64,000 bases of DNA, from positions 50,637,297 through 50,701,296 of the forward strand of contig CM049321.1 in NCBI GenBank assembly GCA_026874595.1, in the 5' to 3' direction. The notes under the pieces were generated by a model. That model was not told the origin of the DNA, made no database searches, and saw nothing but the letters and a program-made list of their open reading frames with translations. This DNA comes from Sipunculus nudus (taxonomy: Eukaryota > Annelida > Sipuncula > Golfingiida > Sipunculidae). The first letter of the stretch is position 1. Each line of letters starts with the position of its first letter. This document shows positions 48,349 to 59,990 of the stretch, one piece after another. Both the position numbers and the translations under genes were made by a program.

Positions 48349-49629
48349 CTAATGGTGGTTTTCATTTGTAGATTTCTTATTCGGGTACTCTCTCTTTATA
48401 TAGAATTTTCTGCACCCAATACCAGTCGGCCAGAATGCCTCATCCATTACATTATCTATATCATTAACATTTATCTTAATCTTATACGATTTCATTAATG
48501 AATCGTCATGTGATACTTTCTCAATACCCATCACATTTACTCCTTCGTTAAGAATATAATCCCTCAATTTACTATCATCTAAGTGATTACCGACTCCATT
48601 CACAAAGAGGTTGACAGTTCTTGGACAAACTTTTATCGTGTCGTGATCCTTCTTACCGATAACCGTGGGCTTGTTTCGTCTTATCTGTCATCGTTTCTCA
48701 TGTTTCTGAAACTTGAAACCGTCGTTTTCAGTGTGGTTTGCACCTGGATCAGTTTCAAGCAAAGAGCTTGCTTTATTTTCCGTAGATATTTTATTCTTAT
48801 TTATAAGCCTGCGGCCAGGGCCTTCTTTAATCACGTCACTGAGTAGCCTGGGTGAGGGTTCCTTGCTAGTATCCTGAAGGGACTGCCTTGGGCCTACACC
48901 TTTCATCACGTGAATAGCGTCCCTGTTACTTTCAACTTTGTTCAACTACTGCCTGATTCACATTCGCGGTAAGGGCTGCAACTGAATCAGAAGTTTGCTC
49001 TCATCTTACTTCTACCAACTTAAGTCTCTGGTCTAATTTGTTTATCTTATCCAGGACTGCTAAATGTTCCATCTGTTCGGGTGCAAACCTTGGTAATCGT
49101 TCAAGGTCACATGAACCAAAAATCGGGAGACTGATATTTTTGTTGTCCAGTCTTTGAAAAGCAGATACAATATCCGCTGATCAGCTTCTCTTGCTGTTCT
49201 TGAACTTGATGTCACCCTACTTGGTTGCTCACCAAGATATCCGTGCTACCGACTGTCCATAGCAGGGTTTTCGCTGTACAGATTTTATTTCTCTCGTAAA
49301 ACCTGCTAACTACAGCACGTAAATTATCCGCTGAAGACCTATTTATGTAGTACTGGACGTATGACAGCAGACAGTTATTGACACAGTCATATAATTCCCT
49401 TGTTTTATCTACATTAGATGTGTTGCCTTCGCTTCCCGATTTCCTCCCAGCGTTTGCTGATTCCTCCGCATTGTTCTTGTACCTTGTCCTGAGTTTGCTG
49501 GCGCCCTACATATATTTTATATACCCTTGGCCCTTTTTCAATGGCACAGTCTAGCTAAAACAGGTCATCATCTATACGAAGGTCCATAAATTTCTTTTTC
49601 TGTTTGCACTTCGAGCATAAGCGGGCCAT
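48349..49629 (-). pseudogene. LINE ORF1 remnant
   Basis: ATG at 49629 opens MARLCSKCKQKKKFMDLRID, with a CxxC pair (and a further Cys after an in-frame stop) suggesting a zinc-binding N-terminus. An Asp/Glu/Lys-rich middle follows in another frame (about 48945-48688). A final segment (48603-48349) contains NEGVNVMGIEKVSHDDSLMK and EAFWPTGIGCRKFYIKRE, the W.P.G...R.F type ending seen in LINE ORF1 proteins of invertebrates. Intact ORF1 proteins bind the element RNA. Here the reading frame is broken at several points. Confidence 0.6.
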
Positions 49630-49790
49630 CAGCCTATATTTATTTATATATGTATTTTTAATAAATATTCTCTATTAATATCGTTATCATAACATATCTG
49701 TTGGGTATTACCTAATATTACACCAGCAACTTCATATGAAGCGAGTTGTCGCTGGGCGATAATTCAAGGAATCCACGGTGGTTGCTATGG

Positions 49791-49804
49791 CAACCTCAAT
49801 ATCC
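49791..49804. promoter_or_regulatory. RFX X-box-like palindrome
   Basis: GTTGCTATGGCAAC is an almost perfectly palindromic 14-mer that fits the RFX X-box consensus (GTNRCC(A/T)TGGYAAC type). It lies about 160 bp upstream of the 5' end of the minus-strand LINE. RFX factors use such sites, for example in ciliary gene promoters. Whether this one drives the LINE or a cellular transcript is not known. Confidence 0.5.
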
Positions 49805-49998
49805 CCGATTAAAAGCTCGCGATTTGCCAAAATTTGAACAGTTCTCTAACCGACCTTGATCTGTTTGATAGTCCTTTTTCACGCACAATCTATTGTGTTA
49901 CAATTTCCGTTGAAATCTTCCCTCTTCCGTTAAAAAAAACTAAGAATTTTGGCTCGTTTGATGCGTAGTCATGAAATCACGTCCACCGCATGAATCGA

Positions 49999-50014
49999 TG
50001 ACGTCACTGAGTCA
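49999..50014. promoter_or_regulatory. Adjacent CRE and AP-1 motifs
   Basis: TGACGTCA (49999-50006) is a full palindromic cAMP-response element. TGAGTCA (50008-50014) is a canonical AP-1/TRE site, one base further on. Both match bZIP factor consensus sites exactly. They lie about 200 bp from the X-box at 49791, in a locally GC-richer patch. Confidence 0.5.
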
Positions 50015-50399
50015 TTTCGGGAGCGTCTGTAGCAAATTTAACTGTTTGGATTTTTCTCATTTTGACATGCACACTTTTTTTTAGTATTTTTGAAAAGAAA
50101 TTTACTTTGAAGAGTATCGATTGACATTGAACGATATTTATATGTCGATCACCTCGCTCAGATACAAAACGTAACTAAATGACTTCGATAGGTTATAAGT
50201 ATAGGCGATACGATCCATGGTTCCCGGCTAGTCACCTTATCAGACTCCCTGAAGATTAAGTACTTCTTGTGTAAATAGTTGAAAAGTAACGTATTACACA
50301 TTATATGACACAAGATCTTTTTACTACTGAAATATAATGACGCAAAGCTATATTTGACATAAATCTTATGCATGTATCAATTATTGATGATATGATTTG

Positions 50400-51870
50400 G
50401 TGGACAAAATATGTTTAAGGAACCTTTAACAATGTGTAGACTTCCAGAGTGCTCAAAATTATTTTTCCAAAAAGTCCTTAGAAAATACGTGACAGTTACC
50501 TTATTTAAGATAATTTGACCAAGAACTCCTTAGATTCTTAGTGAAAAGTTTCTATATAAAACTGCTACAATAAGTGTCCTTCTGATTTATAGGGTACTCA
50601 AATCATGTTCTTTCACATGGCTCACGGAATATATATCTCAGTGACCACCTTTTAGATATACAATAAGACAATTGCCACCCTTTACATTAAGAAAGACATT
50701 TATTTTTATATCCACCAGTTAAGATCTGTTTGCCCTCTCCGAATATCTAGGTGTTCAGAATTAGTTTTTTAACAGCTAACATAATATAGGTCATAGTGAC
50801 CTAAATTCACGTTTCAAAACAGACTTTCGAAGGACATTAATATATATCAAATTAGAAGGTTCTGGGTCCAACAGTAAAGGTTGTGTGCTTTGTTTGACTA
50901 TCTGGGTGCTCATGGTCACATTTTAGGCCACTCACCTGCAGCATATTGGCTATTAAGATGTTGTTGGAGATTTCAAAGGAGACTTGCCCTGAACCTCCCC
51001 AGGGAATAAAAAGTCTCATTTAATCTTATCTCAATATAAAGGTGCTCAAATTATGACTTTTTTCGAATATCTTGTAAATATTACCATGACCTTATTTTAT
51101 GTTTCCGATTAGAATGTTATATTAGAAGATACTAAGCCAAATAGAAACGACTTCTGTCCCACATTATTCTCTGGGAGCACAAAATCATATTTTTAACCAG
51201 TAGTTCAAAGAATATAGGCCATGATGACCAAATGCTTAAGGTTTTCAAGGTGATTTGCCTAGGATCTATCTCGATGTACAGTTAAAAGTTTCTAGGATCA
51301 ATTTGAGTTTACCTTACTCTCAGGGGAGTGGTGAGGGTGTTATCAAATCATGTTTTTAAAGCCCGAGAATATAGGTCACGGTACCTAACTTTTAGGTTCC
51401 AAGGATATTTAACCCAAAACAACTTGATTGTCACATAAAAAGATTCTTGGCCAAATGGATACCATTTGTGCCCGGTATGGCTCTCATGCCAGACGCACGC
51501 AGAATATAGGTCACCATGACCTTATTTCTCCCTTCATGTCCTAACGGTTAGGTTTTATGCCTTGTTACTGTTCGGACGGCTACATTTAAAGGCCTTAAAA
51601 GAGAAAAAGAATTGCGTTAAAATTCGCAAAAAAAATATAGTTGGTACAACTAGTCTTCAGGAACTGATGGCACTGCCAATTACCAATATGCATGGAAAAT
51701 AACACGGCAATTAATTTGTTAAATTTTTTTTAGATACTGGAGTTTTTGTATCGTTGATTTTTTTTATTCTTCTAGTGCAAACAAATAGGCTCCTGTGTTA
51801 CTCGGAGAACATAGGTCACAGTGACCGAATTTCAAGAGTCTAAGTACATTTTTACGGACCTTCCTGAGTG
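50400..51870 (+). repeat. Degenerate tandem array, unit ~150 bp
   Basis: Diverged units share 'gtgctcaaa.tcatgttttt', 'agaatataggtcac.gtgacc', 'ggttccaaggata', 'agaaggttctgggcc' and 'tttgtgccc'. The 'tataggtcac' landmark falls at about 50785, 51219, 51369, 51505 and 51808, with weaker units between. Repeat A copies (41890 and 51725) contain one such unit, so the families are related. Confidence 0.7.
51715..51870 (+). repeat. Dispersed repeat A, copy 2
   Basis: Close match to 41890-42042 up to 'tttttacggaccttcct'. Here it is followed by 'gagtgttatg' and not by repeat B. Repeat B occurs about 2.5 kb further on, at 54405. Confidence 0.8.
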
Positions 51871-52147
51871 TTATGTTAAATCTTCCAGGGCTAGCGGTAA
51901 CTATTTGGGCCCTGTTAACAAACAACAGAACAGGCTACCGGACAATTGGGGATCGCTATGACTTTCAGTCAGCTGAGTTTTGATAGCAACTGTCTCATAG
52001 ATACCACGATAGAACGGGTAAAACATGATGGTTCAAAATTAGAAGGTTTTAATTTACAAGTAGGAACATTTTCAAACATCACTGCAGGATCTCGCGAAAG
52101 AACCTTTCACATTGAAATAGGATAATTAAATCCCGAGGTTTAGGGAA

Positions 52148-52148
52148 A

Positions 52149-52243
<95 letters not shown>
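52148..52243. repeat. Compound (AC)n(AT)n microsatellite
   Basis: (AC)n from 52148 to 52170 passes directly into (AT)n up to 52243. Open frames over it are artefacts. Confidence 0.95.
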
Positions 52244-52245
<2 letters not shown>

Positions 52246-52935
52246 CCAAGGTACTGTGCACAGAGGTCGTAAAAGACAGATGGTCGTATAAGACAAGTTC
52301 TGCAAATACAGAAATAGTGATGACATGTTTGACGGAAGTATGAATATTAGTAGGCCTGTAACGTCAACACGTTTATACGCTTAAACGATAAATTTCTGTT
52401 GCCGTTTACAGAACGACAGACCATTTACATGAAAGGCAATGATACACCCTTAAAGTCTGCTTTACATCGTCGGTAAATCTGCAATACTATTATAATAGAA
52501 AATATTATTTGAAGACGCGGAAACAATTTTGCATAATCTCGTGGACTTTCGTTTGAAAATTTAATGAGAGTTTTACTAATATAAACTAGAATTCTAGCCT
52601 TTTGTTTTTATTATACAGAGTTTCTTTTTTATGAACAGATATACATCGGCGTGCCGCCTGTATTGAATATGACATCGCCCTTGTGAATAAGCTCTAATTA
52701 TTTAACGCCATTGTAACCCCTCAAAAATGAATGTTGCCGTATTGCCGCCAAATTTTTATCGAACTTTGAGTTAATTGACCATCATATGTTGATTTTATCG
52801 TCGTTTTACCTCTACGAGTTCACGAGGGCTGGTTCTGGTGACAAAGGAAATACGAGTAATTATGTACCCTTATTGGTATAACCGGGGTCACAGTGACGAC
52901 TTGTCCTGCCATTGGTTCTTTTCGACTCATCAGCA

Positions 52936-53135
52936 TAGCCTGACAGCTGAGTGGTAATACGCTTGGCTCTCTCCGCTGGCTATGCTGGTTCGATCCCCAG
53001 CCAAGCTAGGAGAGTGGGTTGTAGTTGACCGTCCAGGGCCGGTGGTTTTCTCTGGGTTCTCCGGTTTCCTCTACCCCTGCAGACTACCGAACGCCATCAA
53101 CGGAGCCAGGGAGTGTGGTGCGATAAATTATAATA
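52936..53135 (+). repeat. tRNA-derived SINE with a conserved-type core
   Basis: A-box-like 'cagctgagtggtaatacgc' (52944-52962) and B-box 'ctggttcgatccccagcc' (52985-53002) have tRNA-like spacing. A following core reads 'ggttttctctgggttctccg' and 'gtttcctctacccc'. The tRNA-like head does not close an acceptor stem, so it is not a tRNA gene. The 'tctccggtttcct' core resembles central domains shared between animal SINE families, on memory only. Confidence 0.6.
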
Positions 53136-53317
53136 ACTATTTTAATTAAAATCCATGTTAAATAGATAAGTTGATATTTATTTAGCCCATGACGGCATTT
53201 CTTCCTAATATTGCCGACTGGCTACCGTGCATACAAGCGGACCATTAATGAAGCTAAATGGCAAATACAAATTTTCAGGCCGTAGGGTTACTTACAAAAC
53301 TTGTTTCAAGGAACGTT

Positions 53318-53384
<67 letters not shown>
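53318..53384. repeat. Compound (GT)n(AT)n microsatellite
   Basis: A short (GT)n passes into (AT)n. It is the mirror arrangement of the tract at 52148-52243, about 1.1 kb away. Confidence 0.95.
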
Positions 53385-53387
<3 letters not shown>

Positions 53388-53389
53388 GT

Positions 53390-54400
53390 TCGTTTAGCAT
53401 CTAGCCGTTTATTTTATGGAGAAAAATCCATTCAGCTTTCCAGTTATTCTTTTGAAATTTTCTTCATTGTCCCGGTGATTGTGATCTTAAAAGTATTGTC
53501 AAACAGATTGATGGTTTATGAAACTCGCCTTTGAGTATATCTCTTATTATTTAAGCACAGCATGCCACCCCTCCAAAAAGGCCTTAGTTTTTACTCTTTA
53601 CCCACCATTCGCAAAATATGATATGTATCGTCGTGCATGGCCAATCACGACGTTGTAAAAGAATAACACAGGCTTTTTTTCTGCCATAATGAAGACAGTC
53701 ATACTGAAGTAGATGGCCTTTGCTTTTTTTCTCATTCGGTTTGTATTTTTGCTCCACATCTTTTAACTTTTTCTACTACATTTTTACACCATGTGATTTG
53801 CGGTTTACCTATACATATTGTCCTTATTTCAACTATACTTTTTTATCGTATTTTGTTTTATATATATTATCTATTTATCTAAATTATCCATTTCAATATT
53901 CCTTTGCTTTTATTTTATCTATTCGTAACGTTATGATTAGTCTTCGATTTATCTCCCACTTCATCTAAAGACCTGTGAATAAATGCACTATCAAACGGTC
54001 ATTGACCTCGAGCATAGAGGTCACACATAATAAAGGAATTCTATGGGTTCGACTCGTGTATATTTTAGAACACCGGGTCTTCGTTGTTCTTGTAACCAAT
54101 TACTGTCCTATCCCGATTTACTTCATGGTAATCATTTCCTGAATTGATAATGGGAAATTTTATTTTTGAAGATTTAATTGAAAACCGATTACATTGCCGT
54201 CGTTCCTTTGTGCCATATAGGAATTAGGCACGTTATTGAATCCTTCCTCAAAACGTTTATTTTTTTTTACCTCATCATATGTAAGAGTCCTTCGAAAGGT
54301 ATTCTCAGCATATTCCTACTCCATGGCCACAGCGTGCATGCTTCAGCTGCCTGACAGTCAGTCCCTGAGGGACATGGATGTGGGAACCAAATTATGGTTT
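53390..54400. other. Non-coding stretch, no gene seen
   Basis: AT-rich. The Phe/Tyr/Leu-rich open frame at 53720-53968 is low-complexity and lacks splice or domain support. Confidence 0.4.
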
Positions 54401-54404
54401 TAAA

Positions 54405-55320
54405 AACGTCCTAAGGGAGGACCGACCTTGTGTAGTAAGGTTTTGTACTAATATCATTAAAGCACGAAGCTTGGAAAATTAAAGGAGGGAGATAGTGGCT
54501 TTATGGTGATAGGTAAATAAATGAAAGGGAAAGAAAGCAGCTTCTCAGTCAATATTTGTGGAGTTTAATGTATTTTGAATGAAAAAATGGAAATCTAACG
54601 GTTTTTCTTAATTAAATAATTATTTTGATTAATGTCCTGAGACCTTGAAAGGAAGCATGATTGTTTATGTGATAACACACCCCATCTGAAAATCCAATCA
54701 AAAATAGATTGGTAAAAATCAAACCAACTGATATAAAAAGACAAGTACTTAAATTTAGAAAGCATACTTTGTCGATTAGTGCTTGGCTGACTTTATATCA
54801 AGGTTTCTCCATAGGATATCTCATGATTGGTACATCTCAAGAATGTATGTTTCGGAATTCAAATGCAACACTGAAAAAATAGACTGGCCATCGGGCACAA
54901 GTCAACGAATCACTCCCGGTCACTCATAAATGCGAGTGGAATAAATGCGACATCTCATTTTACCTGTTCAAAATATAGTAAATAGGGAATGCTGATCTTT
55001 CTCAATAATACACAAGGAAAACTTCAGCACAAACGTGTCGAATGGTGGTTTTATCTAGAAGAGCCGGGGAGATTCAAAGAAAGATTAAAAAATAAGTGTA
55101 AAAATCTGTGTTTCCATCGGTTCCTACGTAATCGGTTGTAATTACGTGTAGAAGAACGAATGAAAAGTTATCGGTTTTATTTTAAAGTGCTAATTTGGCT
55201 TTTATTTTCTGAGAAAGCATACAGCTTGTGAAGCAATAAATACAAATTAAACATGAACTTCGAAAAATAGTGGTGATACGATTTAGTTGAACCGAGTTAA
55301 AAGATTAACAGGTAACATAC
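54405..55320 (+). repeat. Dispersed repeat B, copy 2 (longest)
   Basis: It aligns with 42043-42740 over most of its length, with several insertions, and with the partial copy at 43080-43295. Its left edge reads 'gtcctaagggaggaccgacc', against 'tcctaatggaggaccgacc' at 42042. Confidence 0.75.
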
Positions 55321-55545
55321 AAAACGATGGGCGAACATACAAAGAATGATCACATACAACAGCCATCAGATAACGACTGCCGATCGGTTCTTCTTTAAAG
55401 ACACGTCGTGATTGGGCAGCAGAAACATAAATCTCTAGAACACATCTTTTGAATGTAAGTTGAATGATATGACCCGAAATATTGAATGCATAGCCTCTTG
55501 ATTTGGTTATTCATTATGAGAAGACATGTCGCCCATCAACATAGG
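55320..55545. other. Short unassigned stretch
   Basis: Non-coding sequence between repeat B and the following SINE-like unit; nothing recognised. Confidence 0.35.
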
Positions 55546-55815
55546 AGGCTTCTGTGGTTTAGGGGAAGAGTACAAGACCAACAACCGACACAGGACTCTC
55601 AACCGAGGCGATAAAATATTTCACTTTTGAATTCCACCCAGTATAAGCGCTATGCAGGCTTATTAGATAGGCTGTGTTCTATGGCCGTGTTTCACTTTGA
55701 AATCAGTGGGGAATTCCTCGGTGGTCCGACCTAGCGAAAGGAACAAATTCTAACACAGATTCCCGCAGGTTAAGTAGTCAGCTGGTCTGGTTAACACCAG
55801 GATATAATATGAGAG
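55545..55815 (+). repeat. SINE-like repeat, diverged
   Basis: 'ctgtggtttaggggaagagt' resembles the tRNA-like head at 1045 (minus) and 21893. The word 'agtataagcgctatgcaggc' with 'ttatta' matches the 'aggatgagcggtctgcaggc' body at 21960 and the fragment at 60572-60600. It ends near 'ggttaacaccaggatataa', similar to 11653-11672. An old copy or mosaic of these families. Confidence 0.5.
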
Positions 55816-58260
55816 GAAATGTGTTCTATTGCTCCATCAAATTTTCCGAAAGCGGAATGGCAATCTGCATGTGTACCTACACCAAGTTAAGCTAGCATTT
55901 AAAAGCAGTGGCAGTTACCTCTAACAACAACAATATTAAAAAATATAATGGGAGACTAATTCAAATACGAGCTTGAGAGCACAGTATGTCGGATGCAATT
56001 GAAAAAAAAAATATCACGGTCATAACCCGGGGAAAAAAATTCTCATAGCATCCACCCCTATCAGGTATATAAAATTGAAGTTGACCGACGTGTGCGTGTT
56101 TGTTTTATTCGTGGTACATAAGACCGAATGCAAGCCTAAATGCCCGCGTAAATATTTATCATTGCTGACATCTTAAATGCCGTCCCATTTTTGACTGTTG
56201 TCTATTGCTGATTACACACCCGTATTACTCTGAATTTATTATTTGACATCTATAGCCCCATGGATTTCATGATAAGGTTAGCAAGACCTGAGCATAATAT
56301 TCAAATGGGCGGTTAGTTTATGCAAAATTATTTCTATCAAAACCTCTATATAAGTCGATATGTTATAACGATTGAAAAGATGTTTTATCCGCTGTATAAG
56401 GAGCCAATTAATTCATACATTTGTTTCATTAATTGTTATAGTCATCTCTCCCAACTTATTATTATGGAACACAATGGACGCAAAAATAATACTAACCAAT
56501 GCTGATCAAGCAGTAAAGCGGCAATTTCATGTTAAATGGCCTCAGGTGTGACACAAACTCTCAAACCTGCTAGGAAAACATATTCCCCACATATTGTGGG
56601 GGTAATTTCATTTTTAGCTGCCTGTCCGCAGTTATTTATGGACTTTAACACCAGACGTTATGCACTTAGATGCATCGTTTGTATGATATAAATTACCTTG
56701 CAGCTAACTAACGTTGCTCCTTTAACATAATCAACAACATGCAATAGAGCAATCACACTTCACTTACATGCAGAGTTGTTTGGAAAATAGTACATTCCCT
56801 TAATGCCTGAAGTCGATGATCTGTTTATGAAGGACTGCTTCCTCGCGTCTTCTGGTTGTAATTTTTTTAAATATATGGCAGATGTCGTTACACAGGCGGT
56901 TTCCGAATCATGGAGAAAATAAAAGCACATGAAAATGTAATTGCCTTTTAGAAACCGACAGACAATCAGTAAAGAAGAAAATTTTTAACATTAGTTTTGT
57001 AAAACTGACTGTTTTATGGATCGACTGAATCCTATTTTTTCATATTATATAAAATATTATAAATTGTTCACATCAAGTTTGATTGATGTAAAGTATTTCG
57101 AAAACAAAATTGCTCTATTATCTCGAGAAATTATGTTATTCTATGTTATTGACTGTACAAAGCTATGTATCGAAATTGCAGTCTCCTGGAAGACAAGCGA
57201 TCGATCACTATGTTTGGTATTTTACCCTATCTCTGGTTTAAGCTTAATTAATGATATGAAACGAAAATACATGAAAAAAGTGCTTATCATAATAAATGGA
57301 TATTGCTCTTGATTGATTCGACCAGCGAACAATCAACGTTCAGGTAATGTTTTTGCCTTAGAGTTTTGCAGCAACTTTTAAGTGAACGAAACTTAATAAG
57401 TGACAAGATAAATCAATGCTCAATGTTTTGGCTTAGACGAAGAATACCCAGTGGTTGGTGTAGTGATGGTTGTGGGGTCGAGCAGAAGGGTGGGAATATT
57501 TATTTACATTGCATATTCAACTCAGATATTTAAAATTTATCAGATCAGATATTATAAAACTGGTCAGGGTCATATCATTTGTAGTTATTTTTTGTGTGAG
57601 AAAGTTTATAATTCAGAAAAGATCGTTTGAACCAAAGGGAAGGGTGTTGATATTGATGTTGATGCATCAGTTATTGAAAAAAAATAAATAGATCCGTGGG
57701 TCCAAAGTGTGACGTTTTGTCCAAACAAATATTTTTTTTTGTAATCGTGGCACATTCTATATTGCTAGAGGACCTAAATATCACAAATGAGCTAATATTA
57801 TTGAACTGGGACGTTAACTTAATATACGTGCGTTAGGAAATCAATTATAAAGTTCTTCCAGAAAGCCTATATAGGGACAAAGTCGCTTTACGGAAGGGTA
57901 AGCACACGCATTGAAGAAAGACTAAATGTGCAAGACCGTGGAAGACCGATACAAATATGAAATAAATCAATATCTGTTGACAAGGCGATACATGATCTAA
58001 CAAAGGACTCTAGAAAGCACAAATTGATCCATGAACCAAAAACCTATGAGATTGTTCTTAAAATTTATCCGATAAGACATTTTGCATCAATAATAAAAGA
58101 TAACAGAAATTGGGTTTTAAAGTTCCGTCATATTTTAACGGTATCTTAATGCGAGAGCGTTCAACTAAATGAAATTTTATGCATTCAGGTAGTTCCGTGT
58201 TTTTTAGATTTCCCAAATGATATTATCCAGCTCCGCTAGATAAGGAAATAGAGTCCTTCA
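55815..58260. other. Non-coding stretch, no gene seen
   Basis: No exon accepted. The open frame at 57016-57312 is AT-driven and has no recognisable motif. No repeat family was identified. Confidence 0.4.
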
Positions 58261-58267
58261 GTTCTTC

Positions 58268-58480
58268 TTGCTGCATGCAAAGTCGCCTTGCCGACACATG
58301 TAGTGGGTAGCACTCTGACGTCACTACCACTTCACTGGTTCCTTTTAAGGTGTGCAAATACTGTGAGGTGCTGAGAATCTGTCAAAATCAAGTGGTTAAG
58401 GCAGCCGCACCGGAAATCTGAAACTCGTAGGTTCAATTCCCACCCATATCATACATATATATAATACATGCAGCAAACCA
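58268..58480 (+). repeat. tRNA-derived SINE-like unit, copy 1
   Basis: The unit starts 'tgcatgcaaagtcgccttgc' and carries 'cgacacatgtagt' and 'tgacgtcactacc'. It ends with a tRNA-like part: A-box-like 'agtggttaaggcagccg' (58392-58408) and B-box 'taggttcaattcccac' (58427-58442). A second unit follows directly. The tRNA-like part lies at the 3' side, so the SINE boundary may be offset from the repeat unit. Confidence 0.55.
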
Positions 58481-58494
58481 TATTAGTTCTCCCT

Positions 58495-58696
58495 GCCGCA
58501 TGCAAAGTTGCCGTGCCGACACATGTAGTTGGTGGGACTATGACGTCACTACCGTGACCTCACTTGACTGGTTCGTATATCAGTGTAAAAGTACACAGAG
58601 GGGAGGGGAATCTGCTGTAGCGAAGTGGTAAGACCACCTACCGTAAATCGGCAAATCGTGGGTTTGATTCAAACAATAAACCAGCACGGCTATTCA

Positions 58697-58705
<9 letters not shown>
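58495..58705 (+). repeat. tRNA-derived SINE-like unit, copy 2
   Basis: 'cgcatgcaaagttgccgtgc', 'cgacacatgtagttggt', 'tgacgtcactaccgtgacct' and 'tgactggttc' repeat copy 1 about 227 bp further on. The tRNA-like part reads 'cgaagtggtaagaccaccta' and 'gtgggtttgattcaaa'. It runs into a TA microsatellite. Confidence 0.55.
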
Positions 58706-58789
<84 letters not shown>

Positions 58790-58841
58790 ATGATTAGCCG
58801 TGGGTTTGATTCAAACAATAAACCAGCACGGCTATTCAAAC

Positions 58842-58930
<89 letters not shown>
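58699..58930. repeat. (TA)n tracts flanking a duplicated SINE tail
   Basis: TA tracts at about 58699-58785 and 58841-58930. Between them 'ccgtgggtttgattcaaaca' followed by 'ataaaccagcacggctattc' is repeated from 58656-58700, so SINE tail plus microsatellite was duplicated as a block of about 141 bp. Confidence 0.9.
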
Positions 58931-58933
<3 letters not shown>

Positions 58934-59424
58934 TTGCTAACAAGCTGACAATTGACTTGTTCCCTTAGAAAATCATATTCAGCGAATATTCACGGTGTAT
59001 GCTATTGGTATAGCTCTTAAGTATACTCGTATAAATTAACAATGCGTTTTCAATGTAAGATTACCTAACTTTCATTGCAGTCTTACGAATATACGTGGCC
59101 ATATTTTGAAGATGGACATTACCTTGTGTTTAGTTGCACCCCCCCCCCATCACACGGAGACACGACATACAGAAAGCATACGACTTATCTCGAATTAATA
59201 ACTATACACATATATAAATGTATCCCATTATTTAACAAAACAAAATAAAATAACATAAAATAATCAAAGATGCCTTGATTTGGCGTCGTTTCTGCTGCTT
59301 TGTTGGCTTGTCGGACTTTTCGACATGGGTCCTGCAATAGGTAAACTCGAGTTAGTCTTTAAAAGCGTTGGGATTATCCTTGCTCTTGGTTTGGTGTGGA
59401 ATCCGCATGAACATCAGACATCAC

Positions 59425-59990
59425 TTAATTGTTCGTTTGTTAACTTTTATTACATATAACAAAACAAATCCTTGTTAAAGTTTAGGATCACATAGTTTGT
59501 AGATTTGTTTTCATGCGCTATGAAAGGATATTAATTATATTTGTTTTACAAAGTTGTTTCATTATTTCTCTTGGCAAAAATGGGTTGATAATGCACCAAG
59601 TATAGAAGCATGATCAGATCTATGTTACAAAAAAAAGTTCTTACAAACACTTAACTACAGTTGTCGTTGATTAGGGAACCAATGCTGGCCAAGGCTTGCT
59701 GGGGTCAACTGGTACGGCTCAAATCCTGACTTCACTTGTTTGTTCGTTTGTTTACCTTTATTACATCCAACAAAAGACATATTATTATATGATATAATAT
59801 AATAGGCTGTATTAAATTTAAATGTACACCCTTGTTAAAGATAAGGATCAAATAGATTGTAAAATTATTCTTGCGGCATGAAAGGAGGAAGTTGTTTGTT
59901 TATGTTTAACAAAGTAGTTTGATTATTTCTCTTAAAAAGATATGTAGATGATACACCAGTTATGGAGGCATGATATATATTACCAAAGAA
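59425..59990 (+). repeat. Two diverged tandem copies of a ~230-bp repeat
   Basis: 59425-59640 and 59735-59990 share 'ttgttcgtttgtt.ac.ttta', 'ttacat..aacaaaa', 'ccttgttaaag.t.aggatca', 'catgaaagga', 'tt.attatttctctt' and 'gatgatacacca'/'gataatgcacca'. The second copy contains an additional AT-rich block near 59780-59820. Confidence 0.6.

Larger units (their letters stand above)
45250..49640 (-). mobile_element. Dead LINE, nearly full length, minus strand
   Basis: A non-LTR retrotransposon running from about 49640 (5') to about 45250 (3'). In order it shows an ORF1-type region with an N-terminal CxxC motif and a basic, hydrophilic C-terminal part, an AP-endonuclease domain, a linker, reverse transcriptase motifs A to C, a C-terminal domain, and a 3' UTR ending just after AATAAAG (RC of 45270-45276). 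Many stops and frameshifts, a damaged YADD box and a TA microsatellite in ORF2 show it is inactive. It looks CR1/Jockey-like, but the clade is not resolved. Confidence 0.85.

Noticed and set aside
52940-53010. Possible tRNA gene (also near 58390 and 58625)
   Set aside because: A- and B-box-like motifs are present, but the acceptor and anticodon stems do not pair. Repeated related copies fit SINEs better.
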